Of a DNA stretch of 64,000 nt, positions 16,969-27,511 are shown one piece after another. Within the stretch, counting starts at the first letter, position 1; each line of letters begins with the position of its first letter. The notes below the pieces were generated by a model, which searched no databases, had not been told where the DNA came from, and saw nothing but the letters and a program-made list of their open reading frames with translations. This DNA is from Arthrobacter crystallopoietes (GTDB taxonomy: Bacteria > Actinomycetota > Actinomycetes > Actinomycetales > Micrococcaceae): NCBI RefSeq assembly GCF_017603825.1, contig NZ_CP072014.1, positions 1,364,001 through 1,428,000 of the forward strand. Direction: 5' to 3'. Position numbers and translations under genes: made by a program.

Positions 16969-17886
16969 ATGCTGGACATCAAAAGACTGCAGATATTACT
17001 GAAGGTTGTCGAGACAGGTTCCGTTACCGCTGCAGCGGACGAGTTGTTCTATACCCCATCGGCGGTATCGCAGCAGCTGCGCAAGCTTGAGGAAGAGGTG
17101 GGGCAGCCGCTGCTCCAGCGTCGCTCCCGGGGTATGGTCCCCACTGATGCCGGACACGTCCTTGCCAGCCATGCCCGTTCCATCCTGCGGGAAATGGACG
17201 CAGCCGTTGCCGACCTTGCGCAGATCGCGGGACTCAAGCGGGGCAGCTTGAGCCTGGGCACCTTTCCGACGCTGGGAGGATCGTTCCTGCCGATCGTTAT
17301 CAGCAGGTTCCGCCGCGAGTATCCTGCCATCAGGCTGGATGTACGCAGCAGCAGGCTCGAAGGGCTGGTGGAACTGCTTGCCAAAGGCGAAGTGGGGCTC
17401 TGCCTTCTCTGGGAGTACGACTGGCACCGGCTCGATCCGAAAATGTTCGAGCTCACGCAGGTCTTCGTCGAACCCACAGTGCTGGTAGTCGGCGCCGAAC
17501 ACAGGCTGGCAGGGGAGGGCAAAGTGGACATGGCTGATCTCGCCCAGGAGCAGTGGATTGTCCGGGCCAACGAGCATCCGGTCGCCGAGGTGCTTGAACG
17601 GAGCTGTAATTCCGCCGGCTTCGCACCCCATATTGCCTTCCAGGCCAACGACTACCAGGAGGCACAGGCGATGGTGAGCGTCGGGCTCGGCATCGCCTTG
17701 GCGCCGCAGACCGCCGTCGTCAATCAGCACCCCGGCGTCAGGGTGCTGCAGTTGGGCGATTCCGTTCCGTCGCGGCGGGTCATGTTGGCCCAACGCCACG
17801 ACAGGGTGAGGGCGCCGGTGGAGGTGGCATTCCAGTCAATGCTGCTTGCCGTCGGGGAGCAATGGAGCGCCGGCGTCCACGATTGA
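16969..17886 (+). CDS. LysR-type transcriptional regulator
   Basis: 305 residues with AAAAGGAG ahead of the ATG. The N-terminal winged helix-turn-helix (about 1-60) reads MLDIKRLQILLKVVETGSVT, then AADELFYTPSAVSQQLRKLE. The effector domain follows (about 90-290, with GSLSLGTFPTLGGSFLPIVI). It is divergent from prpF-tctC-tctAB, the usual arrangement for a LysR activator of a transporter operon, so it probably senses the transported acid or its isomer. The 273-nt gap between the starts is AT-rich at 16776-16822 and should hold both promoters; no clear T-N11-A palindrome was found there. Confidence 0.92.
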   Translation: MLDIKRLQILLKVVETGSVTAAADELFYTPSAVSQQLRKLEEEVGQPLLQRRSRGMVPTDAGHVLASHARSILREMDAAVADLAQIAGLKRGSLSLGTFPTLGGSFLPIVISRFRREYPAIRLDVRSSRLEGLVELLAKGEVGLCLLWEYDWHRLDPKMFELTQVFVEPTVLVVGAEHRLAGEGKVDMADLAQEQWIVRANEHPVAEVLERSCNSAGFAPHIAFQANDYQEAQAMVSVGLGIALAPQTAVVNQHPGVRVLQLGDSVPSRRVMLAQRHDRVRAPVEVAFQSMLLAVGEQWSAGVHD

Positions 17887-17915
17887 TGCCGGTGCAACTG
17901 GCCGCCGGGGTACAG

Positions 17916-19142
17916 CTAGCGGTGCGCGAAGCTCAGCCCGAGGCGCTTCTCGCTCAGGTAGAGGCTCAGCCCGATCCCGAGCGCGGCGAAGGTGCAGGTC
18001 ATCCACCAAGTGGAGTCCCAGCCCCCGGTGGCAGTGGCCAGCCAGGCGACGATGGCCGGCCCGGTGAAGTTGCCGACGTTGAAGATCTGCTGCATCAGGC
18101 CCATAGCCGCCGGGGTGGAGCCGCCCGGCGGGGCCAGGTCGACAGCCATCCGCGTGAGCGTGGAGGGTATCGCGGCCCCGACCAGGGAGAAGGCCGCCAC
18201 GCAAGCGAACTGGATTGCAATGCCTCCCGGCACAGTGGTCCAGTCCACCGCAAAGGTGAGCAACGACGTCGTACCCATGAGAATGAAGGTGGGGATGATG
18301 AGCCGGCGCGCGGTGACGCCGCGCTGCAACAGGGGAGCGGTGGCGATTGCGCCGACCGCATTGAGGCCGCCGACCACCGCGCTGAGCACGCCCGGCCAGA
18401 TCCCGCTGACGCCGTTCTGCTGGTAAATAGTGGGCAGGAAGCCAACCACGGCCATCCACTGGATGGTGTAACAACCGAAGACGACGCCAGCCACCCACGG
18501 TTTCGGCGACCGCACGGTCACGCCGATCCGCTGTACCGCTGCCTTCAGCCCGTTGCCGTCGCCCGCCGGATCCTTCGGAACGAAGGCGAGCACCAGCGGC
18601 ACCGGCACCAGCGTGAGGGCCGCCATGATCCACCACCAGGTATGCCAGTCCGTCACCTGCAGCACCAGCGCGCTCGCAATCAGGCCAACGAAGGTGGCGC
18701 ATCCTTGATAGGCGCTCCAGAAACCCACGGCGGTGTTGACCCTGCGCAGAGGAGTGTTGGCGCGGATCAAGCCGGGTGCGACGACGGTAGCCAGCAGGAA
18801 TCCGGCACCTTCCACGGCCCGGCAAACCATCAGCAGTCCGGCGGTCTCCGCGAAGCCGCCGACCACGGAGCCGGCAAACAGCAGGCCCAGTCCGATCAGC
18901 AGGCAGCGGCGCGCGCCGATCATCTCGGCGAACAGGGAGACGGCCAGTCCGCCCGCCATGCCAGCCACCTGCACGAGTCCCAGCAGCACCCCGGCCTCCA
19001 CCAGGGACATGTCCAGTTCGGACTGGATAACAGGGATCGCTGACGGCAGCTTCCAGATATGCATGGCTGCGGTAATGCCCGCAAGCACGACGACGATCCA
19101 AGCCGCATCCGTGCGCTGCCGAGTCATGACCGGAGCCGCCAC
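17916..19142 (-). CDS. MFS transporter (CynX/NarK-like)
   Basis: 408 residues from a GTG at 19142 that follows GGAAGGAG by 4 nt; an ATG five codons later has poorer spacing. About 12 hydrophobic segments with the loop 2-3 region SLFAEMIGARRCLLIGLGLL (a weak form of the MFS signature) and a charged central loop (about 190-220) define the fold. It lies 118 nt downstream of the DmdA-like demethylase gene on the same strand, so it likely carries that enzyme's substrate or a product (inference). It converges with the LysR gene with a 29-nt gap and no visible terminator. Confidence 0.85.
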   Translation of the reverse strand: MAAPVMTRQRTDAAWIVVVLAGITAAMHIWKLPSAIPVIQSELDMSLVEAGVLLGLVQVAGMAGGLAVSLFAEMIGARRCLLIGLGLLFAGSVVGGFAETAGLLMVCRAVEGAGFLLATVVAPGLIRANTPLRRVNTAVGFWSAYQGCATFVGLIASALVLQVTDWHTWWWIMAALTLVPVPLVLAFVPKDPAGDGNGLKAAVQRIGVTVRSPKPWVAGVVFGCYTIQWMAVVGFLPTIYQQNGVSGIWPGVLSAVVGGLNAVGAIATAPLLQRGVTARRLIIPTFILMGTTSLLTFAVDWTTVPGGIAIQFACVAAFSLVGAAIPSTLTRMAVDLAPPGGSTPAAMGLMQQIFNVGNFTGPAIVAWLATATGGWDSTWWMTCTFAALGIGLSLYLSEKRLGLSFAHR

Positions 19143-19260
19143 AGCTCTCCTTCCGCCTTCGGGTCTGTCCGTCCAGATTATCCGCAGGCGCTCAAAGGCG
19201 ACGCCGGTCACGTAAGACGCGCCCCGGCGTCGTAATAATGCGGTGTATGGCTGCGGTTGT

Positions 19261-20487
19261 TCAGTCCTTGGGTGTTGCCTTGGTGGGATCCACGAAAGGT
19301 TTCTGGACGACGGTTCCCGGGCGTGCGCCGTCGGGCGTGTGGATGGTTAGTTCAGTGCCGAGGCGGCTGTGGGCGATCAGGACCATGGCCAGGCCGATGT
19401 TGCGCTGCAAGCGCGGGGAGTGGCAGGCGCTGGTGACTTCGCCGGCCGGAACGCCGCCGTGCGTCGTGACGCGGAACGGTTCGATCATCGATCCGTCGTT
19501 GTAGCTGCCCAGCGGGTCGCCGCCGATCTCCACGCCGACGATGAGCCGGCCGATCCCGTCGGTGCGGGCCTTGCGGAGCGCCTCCCTGCCAATGAAGTCG
19601 GCCTCCTGGTCCAGATCAACCATCCAGTCGTAGTCGTAGCCGACTTCCAGCGGATTGGTGCCCAGCGTGATGTCGCAGCCGTACGCCAGCATGCCCGCCT
19701 CGATCCGGCGGATGTGGGAGGGTCCGATCACGCGGAGGTCATGGGCTTGCCCGGCTTCCCAGATCGTATCCCACAGCTTCCCGGCGTTCAGGGTGGCGTT
19801 GTAGAGGTAGATTTCGTAGCCGATCTCGCCGGTGTAGCCGGTGCGGCTGACTACGACGTCCATCCCGTTGAGCGTGTGATGCTGCAGGTGGTAGTAAGGC
19901 ATGTCGAGGATCTGCTGCCCGAAGAGGTCGCTCATCAGCCCCTTGGCCTTGGGACCTTGGATCTGGACGGGGGCGACGTCGACCTCCTCGACGGTGACGT
20001 CCCAGCCGCCGGCGTGCGCCAGCCCCATGGCCCAGAGGTGGACGTCGCTGTCTGCGAGCGAGAGCCAGAACTTGTCCTCCGCCACGCGGAGCAGGATGGG
20101 ATCGTTGATGATTCCGCCGTCATCAGCGGTGATGAAGACGTACTTGCACTGGCCTACCTGGCACTTGGGCAGATCGCGAGGGGTGAGCATGTTGGTGAAC
20201 TCGAAAGCCTGCGGGCCGCTGATCTGCAGCTGCCGCTCCACGCCGACGTCCCACATAGTGACATCGTTCAGCAAGGACCAGTATTCGCTGACCGGATCGC
20301 CGTAGTGACGCGGGTGGTAGGTGTGGTTGTAGACGCTGTACGCCGCTACGCCGTGCTCCCGCGACTTCCAGAAGTAGGGTGATTTCCGCAGCCGCGTATA
20401 GAGCGTGATGTCCGGATGCGGGACAGGGCCTGGCAGGTTTGCGGCGGACTGCCGGGCCGGACCGGAACCGGGAATGGTCTGCGACAT
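19261..20487 (-). CDS. DmdA-like GcvT-family tetrahydrofolate-dependent demethylase
   Basis: 408 residues, with AAGGAG 9 nt ahead of the ATG. The protein has the GcvT/aminomethyltransferase fold: DVTMWDVGVERQLQISGP, GGIINDPILLRVAEDKFWLS, APVQIQGPKA, ARTGYTGEIGYE-like VSRTGYTGEIGYEIYLY and a C-terminal barrel. The run WDVGVERQLQISG to FWLSLADSD closely resembles DmdA, the DMSP demethylase, more than glycine-cleavage GcvT, and there are no gcvH or gcvP genes nearby. It probably moves a methyl group from a small onium, methylamine or methoxy compound to tetrahydrofolate. The substrate is unknown. A perfect inverted repeat lies 47-63 nt upstream. Confidence 0.8.
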   Translation of the reverse strand: MSQTIPGSGPARQSAANLPGPVPHPDITLYTRLRKSPYFWKSREHGVAAYSVYNHTYHPRHYGDPVSEYWSLLNDVTMWDVGVERQLQISGPQAFEFTNMLTPRDLPKCQVGQCKYVFITADDGGIINDPILLRVAEDKFWLSLADSDVHLWAMGLAHAGGWDVTVEEVDVAPVQIQGPKAKGLMSDLFGQQILDMPYYHLQHHTLNGMDVVVSRTGYTGEIGYEIYLYNATLNAGKLWDTIWEAGQAHDLRVIGPSHIRRIEAGMLAYGCDITLGTNPLEVGYDYDWMVDLDQEADFIGREALRKARTDGIGRLIVGVEIGGDPLGSYNDGSMIEPFRVTTHGGVPAGEVTSACHSPRLQRNIGLAMVLIAHSRLGTELTIHTPDGARPGTVVQKPFVDPTKATPKD

Positions 20488-20533
20488 GAGGTGCTGCTCC
20501 TTCGAGAGGTTGGCGCTAGTCCGAACTCCTCAA

Positions 20534-20550
20534 TTGCGCATGCTGCGCAA
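20534..20550. promoter_or_regulatory. Perfect 17-bp inverted repeat, candidate operator
   Basis: TTGCGCA-TGC-TGCGCAA has perfect 7-bp arms, and a further partial half-site GCTGCGC follows at about 20552-20558. It lies 47-63 nt upstream of the DmdA-like start, where a repressor or activator would act. No regulator gene is adjacent. Confidence 0.7.
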
Positions 20551-20676
20551 CGCTGCGCCATGTGCCGTTCATGCTTGCAGTCGCTACGAGGGGCAGTCAA
20601 GGGGTAGCGGTGCGCGGCTTCGCCTGCTGAAGCTGCCGGCGTGCTAAACGTGGACGGCCCCGACTTTCCAGCCAGG

Positions 20677-21108
20677 CTAGCTCCGCTCGGCGACGGTCTT
20701 TACGCCCTGGACCAAGCTGTCCCACATGCCCTTCGAGTGCTCCGCCTCTTCGGCGCTGGCGTTGTTGTCCTGCGAGAGCGTCAGCATGGTCTTGTCCGCC
20801 TTGTTCTCCAGCGTCCAGGTCAGCGTGTGGTAATTTTCCGGTGCGTCCGCCTGGCCGGAGAGCGGGCTGAAATGTGTGTGCGCCAGCCGCTTCCCGGGAT
20901 CGACCTCGAGGATTACGCCCTTGTCCTCGTAGGCCTTGCCTTTCCACTCGCCGCGCCAACTGATCGGGCTGCCAACGGTCCAGTCAGTGACGACAGTGGT
21001 GCCGAACATGAACTCCTGGATCGATTCGGGGTCCGTGATGACGGACCAGACTTGGCTCGTCGGAGCGTCGATCAAGATTGTCGAGGTGGCGACATAGTTC
21101 CCGGGCAC
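20677..21108 (-). CDS. SRPBCC (START-like) domain protein
   Basis: 143 residues from a GTG at 21108 with AAGGAG 5 nt ahead. The N-terminal strand and helix ATSTILIDAPTSQVWSVITD and the final helix MWDSLVQGVKTVAER are the AHSA1/polyketide-cyclase-like signature of a helix-grip fold that encloses a hydrophobic ligand. No catalytic residues are obvious. It stands alone, divergent from the VOC gene at 21280. The ligand and role are unknown. Confidence 0.8.
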   Translation of the reverse strand: MPGNYVATSTILIDAPTSQVWSVITDPESIQEFMFGTTVVTDWTVGSPISWRGEWKGKAYEDKGVILEVDPGKRLAHTHFSPLSGQADAPENYHTLTWTLENKADKTMLTLSQDNNASAEEAEHSKGMWDSLVQGVKTVAERS

Positions 21109-21279
21109 AGCCTTCTCCTTCGTCGAAGCAGCATCGGCGCTGGCCCTAGAGTACTCCCGCTGAGGGCTGTTCGGGAGTGCTGGCTGTTCCACTTCCCGCT
21201 CGAAGCGGGCCAGTGCCTACGTATCGCCGCCGACCTGCCACCGGTTGACGCCCGGGGATGGCTGGGACAAGATCGCGGA

Positions 21280-21681
21280 ATGGAGCCATTGAGCAGCCGC
21301 ATACTCCTGCGGCCTTCCGACCCGGCGAAGAGCCAGGTCTTTTACCGTGACATCCTGGGTCTGGCCGTCTACCGTGAGTTCGGCGATCCCGAGAGCCCGG
21401 GCACCGTATTTTTCCTGGGCAACGGTCTCCTCGAGGTATCCGGGCAGCGCGGTGACGAGGGTGCCTGCCGGCTGGAGTTGTGGATCCAGGTCCGCGACAT
21501 CGAGGCCGAGTGGAAGAAGCTTCAGGCCGCCGGCGTGGACATATTGCGTGCGCCGGTGGAGGAACCGTGGGGTCTGCTGGAGATGTGGATCGCCGATCCG
21601 GATGGCGTGCGCATCGTGCTGGTGGAGGTCCCGGCGGACCACCCGATCCGGCGCGACACGCGGAACCCCCGGGACCTCTGA
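21280..21681 (+). CDS. VOC-superfamily (glyoxalase-like) protein
   Basis: 133 residues from the ATG at 21280; the ribosome site is weak (GGGAC). The paired beta-alpha-beta-beta-beta modules of the vicinal oxygen chelate fold are visible: SRILLRPSDPAKSQVFYRDI at the start and PWGLLEMWIADPDGVRIVLV in the second half, with a metal-ligand-like Glu in LEMWIADPDG. Likely roles are glyoxalase, dioxygenase or resistance to an antibiotic. The sequence does not decide between them. Confidence 0.78.
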   Translation: MEPLSSRILLRPSDPAKSQVFYRDILGLAVYREFGDPESPGTVFFLGNGLLEVSGQRGDEGACRLELWIQVRDIEAEWKKLQAAGVDILRAPVEEPWGLLEMWIADPDGVRIVLVEVPADHPIRRDTRNPRDL

Positions 21682-21724
21682 CTGCGCCCGCCGGCGGCGT
21701 CGTCCGCGGCTAGCTGCCCATGTT

Positions 21725-21818
21725 TAAAACACGCCCAAAACATCGCCCGAAGTCGGAGCGTTGCTTGAAGGCTAAAGCTGGGAAGTTAGGCCTAAACGTG
21801 GGCAGTTATGCCTGCAAA
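21725..21818. repeat. Degenerate short tandem repeats in a convergent intergenic gap
   Basis: Two head-to-tail 20-nt units (21779-21798 and 21799-21818) share TGGGmAGTTAkGCCT, 14 of 20 positions identical. Just before them AAAACACGCCC and AAAACATCGCCC form another short pair (from about 21726). The stretch lies between the convergent VOC and pdxK stops and has no coding character. It may be a member of a dispersed intergenic repeat family. Confidence 0.5.
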
Positions 21819-21868
21819 GGGGCGAACCAGTGTTTGACTGCGACCGGACCCGCTACCGGACCCGCGCC

Positions 21869-22729
21869 TTAGTTGGCGAAGCCCTGCCACAGCGCGTCGA
21901 ACGGGGCGTGGGAGGAGACGCGTGCCTTGATGCCCTCGGTCACGAAGGCCTTGGCTGTCCGCGCGGCCTCCAGCGGAGTGGCGCCCTTGGCCAGTTCGGC
22001 GGTAACGGCCGCGGCCAGCGAGCAGCCCGCGCCACTAACGGCTACCTCGCCGACCTTCGGTGCGCTGAGCACTTCGAGGGTCTCGCCGTCGAAAAAGACG
22101 TCCACGGCATCCGGGCCCTCAAGGCGTACGCCGCCCTTGGCCAGCACCGCAGCGCCGGAGGCTTCGTGGATGATGCGGGCAGCCTTTTCCAGATCCTCGA
22201 CATTGCTGATCGTGATGCCGGACAGGGATTCGGCCTCGAAATGGTTCGGGGTGACGAAGGTGGCCAGCGGCAGGACCTGAGCCTTGAGCGCCTGATCGGT
22301 GTCCAGCGCGTGGCCGGGTTCCTGGCCCTTGCAGATCAGCACGGGGTCCAACACGATGTTGTCCCACTCCTGGTTGCTCAGCGCGGCGGCTACCGTGTCG
22401 ATAGTGACGGGGGAGCCCAGCATGCCGATCTTGACGGTCTTCAGCGAGCCCTCATAGCAGGTCTGGATGGCTTCGAGCTGGTCGGCGATGACGTTCGCAT
22501 CGACCGGGACGAAGCGGTGGTTCCAGCTGTCCTTAGGGTCGAAGGAAACGATGCACGTCAGGGCGGTGATGCCGTAGGTACCGAGTTCCTGGAAGGTTTT
22601 CAGGTCTGCCTGGGCCCCGGCGCCGCCGGTGGCTTCGGAGCCTGCAATCGTCAGCGTAATGGCGGGACGGGCAGTCAGGGCAGCGTCTGCGGAAATGTCA
22701 GTGGAAGAAGGCATGCGTCCATTTTCCAT
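21869..22729 (-). CDS. pdxK: Pyridoxine/pyridoxal kinase, ThiD-like
   Basis: 286 residues from the ATG at 22729; an ATG five codons later (22714) is equally possible. This is the ribokinase-fold ThiD-like kinase that in Gram-positives makes pyridoxal 5'-phosphate. LTIAGSEATGGAGAQADLKT, the following QELGTYGITALT and the catalytic loop VSGAGCSLAAAVTAELAKG closely resemble PdxK of Staphylococcus and Bacillus. A role as HMP-P kinase in thiamine synthesis is the main alternative, but no thi genes are nearby. Confidence 0.82.
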   Translation of the reverse strand: MENGRMPSSTDISADAALTARPAITLTIAGSEATGGAGAQADLKTFQELGTYGITALTCIVSFDPKDSWNHRFVPVDANVIADQLEAIQTCYEGSLKTVKIGMLGSPVTIDTVAAALSNQEWDNIVLDPVLICKGQEPGHALDTDQALKAQVLPLATFVTPNHFEAESLSGITISNVEDLEKAARIIHEASGAAVLAKGGVRLEGPDAVDVFFDGETLEVLSAPKVGEVAVSGAGCSLAAAVTAELAKGATPLEAARTAKAFVTEGIKARVSSHAPFDALWQGFAN

Positions 22730-22803
22730 CGTGACCCCCGCCGATGGCCAACCGGGCGCCTTCTCACTGCTCGGGCCGGTCCCAGCGCAGGACCACACGC
22801 CCC

Positions 22804-23304
22804 TCAGTCGTAGACGGTCACGAGCTTCCACACGGAGGCCCGGCCGATGGCGGCGCACAGCCCGATCAGCGCTGCCAGCAGCAGCGTCTCCCATGCCGCC
22901 CCGCCGTACATCACGCTGAAGATCAGCCAGGCCACCAGCGTAATGACCACGAAGAACACCAGCACGTGGACCCACTGGCGGCGGACGGGCCGCAGCGCCA
23001 GGCCCAACAGGAAGGCGATGGGCGCGCCGATGATCAGGCCGATGCCGGCGGCGTAGAGCAGCACGACAAACGCCATGCCGAAGGTCGGCCAGACCTGCCG
23101 CCAGCTGAACGTGCCGCCGACGATCGAGATCAGCATCAGGGTGAGCGAGAAGGCGGCGATGGTGACGAAGAAACCGGTAAAGAACGCCAGCGGGCCGAAC
23201 GTGACGCGGTGGCCGGGCTTGTGGTCCAGCAGTTCATCCGCGAACTGCTCGTCCTCCGGCAGACCCGGTTCGAGAGGATCCGCGTTGGTCCCGTCCTGCG
23301 TCAT
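22804..23304 (-). CDS. Integral membrane protein, unknown function
   Basis: 166 residues. A soluble acidic N-terminus (about 35 residues, DPLEPGLPEDEQFADELL) is followed by four hydrophobic segments (about 38-62, 73-97, 110-128 and 133-152). No family is recognised. It lies 74 nt upstream of pdxK on the same strand and could share its transcript. The coding call rests on the clear membrane topology and an ATG start near GGGGCATG. Confidence 0.7.
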   Translation of the reverse strand: MTQDGTNADPLEPGLPEDEQFADELLDHKPGHRVTFGPLAFFTGFFVTIAAFSLTLMLISIVGGTFSWRQVWPTFGMAFVVLLYAAGIGLIIGAPIAFLLGLALRPVRRQWVHVLVFFVVITLVAWLIFSVMYGGAAWETLLLAALIGLCAAIGRASVWKLVTVYD

Positions 23305-23554
23305 TGCATGCCCCTTCCGAGGTCAGTGGCAGTCGCCGCGGCACTGTCCCCTGCCGGCGCCGGACTGAGGGTCTTACCCCAGAATAGATCGAAGCGCCCG
23401 TAACGCAACCACTCGTCCGGCGACGTGGGAGAATTGATGCCGGTCCGGGCGCAGACGGGCCCAGTGCTAATACAGCCAACGCTTTCGACGCCGGCACTAC
23501 CGGCAGCATCGCGGCGTTGCGCGAACCACTACTTCCCAAAGGTACAAAACCACA

Positions 23555-24259
23555 ATGACTGACCTGCAGAAATCCCGCCCCGGCCACGCTCCGGCCAACT
23601 TCGCCTCAATCGGCAGCCCCTACTTCGGCATCATGCTCGCGGCCATGGCGGTGGTGCTGATCCTGTCCAACATCGGCGCCTCCAAGGGCGTGGCCATTGG
23701 ACCGATCATCACCGACGGCGGTTTCTTCCTCTTCCCGCTGGCCTACATCCTGGGCGACGTTGTCAGCGAGGTGTACGGCTTCAAGGTGGCGCGCAAGGCC
23801 ATCCTCACCACGTTCGCCCTCTCCGTTTTCGCCTCGTTCTGCTACTGGGTCATCATCGCGCTGCCCGGCTTCGACGACGATTTCGGCATCGCCAAACAGG
23901 AAGCGCTGGAACTGGCCCTCGGCCCGGTGCCGCTGATTGTGCTCGCGAGCCTGCTGGGCTTCCTGGTCGGCCAGACGCTCAATTCCTGGGTGCTGGTGAA
24001 GATGAAGGAGCGCTTTGGGGAGCGCAGGCTCTGGGCGCGGTTGATGGGCTCCACCGGCGTCGGCGAATTCGCGGATACCCTGATCTTCTGCTCGATCGCG
24101 GCCTCGGTCATCGGCATCACGGACTTCCCGACGTTCGTGAACTACGTCGTCGTCGGCTTTGTCTACAAGACGCTTGTCGAGTTCCTCTTCGTTCCGCTTA
24201 CGACGGCGGCCATCGGCTGGGTGAAGAAGCGGGAACCTTCGTACGGGGCTGCGTCTTAA
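23555..24259 (+). CDS. yhhQ: Queuosine precursor transporter (YhhQ/VUT family)
   Basis: 234 residues with about six membrane segments. ILSNIGASKGVAIGPIITDG, FPLAYILGDVVSEVYGFK and TLVEFLFVPLT are family blocks of the YhhQ/QPTR group, which import queuosine precursors such as queuine or preQ1. The tgt gene 2 kb away (26243-27511) uses such a base, and no queuosine synthesis genes are visible, so a salvage route is likely. AAAGG lies about 12 nt before the ATG. No preQ1 riboswitch was recognised in the 250-nt leader (23305-23554). Confidence 0.9.
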   Translation: MTDLQKSRPGHAPANFASIGSPYFGIMLAAMAVVLILSNIGASKGVAIGPIITDGGFFLFPLAYILGDVVSEVYGFKVARKAILTTFALSVFASFCYWVIIALPGFDDDFGIAKQEALELALGPVPLIVLASLLGFLVGQTLNSWVLVKMKERFGERRLWARLMGSTGVGEFADTLIFCSIAASVIGITDFPTFVNYVVVGFVYKTLVEFLFVPLTTAAIGWVKKREPSYGAAS

Positions 24260-24305
24260 GCGCAGGCGGCGTCCTCACCCTGGGCCGCACTCTGACGGCA
24301 GCGCC

Positions 24306-24719
24306 CTAGCGCGGAGTTCTCTTGCCAAGGGCAGCGGCGATCCGATCGGCAACGTCGTGCCAGTGATCCAGCATCTTCTCCCGCTCCGCGGCACTGGCCA
24401 GATGCTCCTGGTGGAAGCCGATGGCAGTGCCTGCCTGTACCTGCATCAGGGTGATCTGCAGGATGGAATCGTGATCCCAGTCCTGCGGCTCCCAGGTCAG
24501 TCTGATCCGCTCGTGCGGGTGGAAACTGCGGATTTCGCCCCGGGTGCCATCCGTGGTTTCATATTGGTCGCGGCGGCGGGTGCCCAGGGTCGTTTCGCCC
24601 AGCCAGAGCGGCAGCCCCTCGCCGATAAGGAAGTCCCAGACCTGGGGCAACGGTGCCGGAACCGTCTTGCGGACTCCCATTTCCCAGCCTGCATCCTGCG
24701 TTAATCCTGTTGGAGTCAT
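24306..24719 (-). CDS. SRPBCC domain protein
   Basis: 137 residues from the ATG at 24719; a GTG 16 codons upstream is an alternative. The helix-grip pattern is clear: MGVRKTVPAPLPQVWDFLIG at the start, then RLTWEPQDWDHDSILQITL, then HWHDVADRIAAAL as the last helix. It converges on yhhQ. It is related in fold, not closely in sequence, to the other SRPBCC genes at 20677 and 28660. The ligand is unknown. Confidence 0.78.
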   Translation of the reverse strand: MTPTGLTQDAGWEMGVRKTVPAPLPQVWDFLIGEGLPLWLGETTLGTRRRDQYETTDGTRGEIRSFHPHERIRLTWEPQDWDHDSILQITLMQVQAGTAIGFHQEHLASAAEREKMLDHWHDVADRIAAALGKRTPR

Positions 24720-24812
24720 GTACACCGGATTACCCGCTCGCAGGGCAGTCGTCAATGGCCCGGCCACCGGAAGATGCGGCGGGGAGGTGGCGAGGAGAAT
24801 GGGGCGGCTAGC

Positions 24813-25604
24813 TTAGGCGAGCGACAGCACGAACGAGAGGACAAAACCGGCGGCGGTACTGAGCGCAACTGCCGGGCCGCCGTGCTCGAACGCCTCGGGC
24901 ATGAGGGTGTCCGCCAGCGAGGCGATCACCGCGCCGGCGGCGAAAGCCAGCGGCAGGGAGATGGTCTCCGGGTCGCTGCCCGAGAGGGGACCGGCCCCAA
25001 TAACGACGGCGGCGACGAGCAGCACTGCGCACACCAGCCACAGGCCGAGGATCTTGCCCGTGGTCTTGCCCTGGCTGCGCATGGAGGAAGCGCCGACGAG
25101 CGCTTCCGGCAGGTTGGACACGAAGATCGCGGCCAGCAGTGCCAGCCCGCCGGTTCCTTCCGTCAGCGAGACGCCCAGGGCGATGTTCTCCGGCACGCCA
25201 TCGAGCGTGACGGCGGCCAGCAGCGCCATGCCGGCGGCGCCCCGGGTGGATTCCTTGGTGGGCGCGCGGTCCTCGGCAGCCGCGTTGGTGTCCAGCTTGG
25301 CACTGCCCTGATATTGGTCGGCCGGGGTAGGCCGCGACTTGGGCTGGGCCCAGCGGTCAAGCAAGGCGCTTAAAGTGGTGAAGACGGCTGCGCCCACGAA
25401 GAGACCGATGGCGGCGCGCCAGATGCCGCCGTGCCGGTAGGCATCCTGGAAGAGCTCGAAACTCAGGGCCGTGATCAGGGCGCCCGCCGCGAAGGAAAGC
25501 AGCATGGCCAGGAACCGCTTGGGCAGCTCGAACTTCACACCGATGAGCGCGCCCAGCACCAGTGCGCTGGAAGCCACGGCGCCAAAAACCAGTGACGGTC
25601 CCAT
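24813..25604 (-). CDS. ZIP-family metal transporter
   Basis: 263 residues from the ATG at 25604. About eight hydrophobic segments, with LDGVPENIALG in TM4 and SNLPEALVGA in TM5 as the metal-binding motifs of the ZIP family; the first usually reads HxxPEG, so D replaces H here. A hydrophilic loop (about 90-125) links the two halves, as in other ZIP carriers. It moves zinc or another divalent metal into the cytosol. A TATACT hexamer ends 6 nt before the ATG, which would give a leaderless message. Confidence 0.83.
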   Translation of the reverse strand: MGPSLVFGAVASSALVLGALIGVKFELPKRFLAMLLSFAAGALITALSFELFQDAYRHGGIWRAAIGLFVGAAVFTTLSALLDRWAQPKSRPTPADQYQGSAKLDTNAAAEDRAPTKESTRGAAGMALLAAVTLDGVPENIALGVSLTEGTGGLALLAAIFVSNLPEALVGASSMRSQGKTTGKILGLWLVCAVLLVAAVVIGAGPLSGSDPETISLPLAFAAGAVIASLADTLMPEAFEHGGPAVALSTAAGFVLSFVLSLA

Positions 25605-25610
25605 GGCGCC

Positions 25611-25616
25611 AGTATA
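25611..25616 (-). promoter_or_regulatory. Possible -10 element for a leaderless ZIP transcript
   Basis: TATACT lies 6 nt before the ATG at 25604 and no ribosome site is present there. Leaderless genes are common in actinobacteria. The -35 region is poor (CTCCGA), so the call is tentative. Confidence 0.4.
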
Positions 25617-25665
25617 GAAGCGTTTGGCCACGTCGGAGCCGCAGATTTGGGATTACTCTTATGCC

Positions 25666-27511
<1,846 letters not shown>

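Noticed and set aside
23305-23554. Possible preQ1 riboswitch in front of yhhQ
   Set aside because: No preQ1-I, -II or -III pseudoknot pattern could be recognised by eye; a covariance search would be needed.
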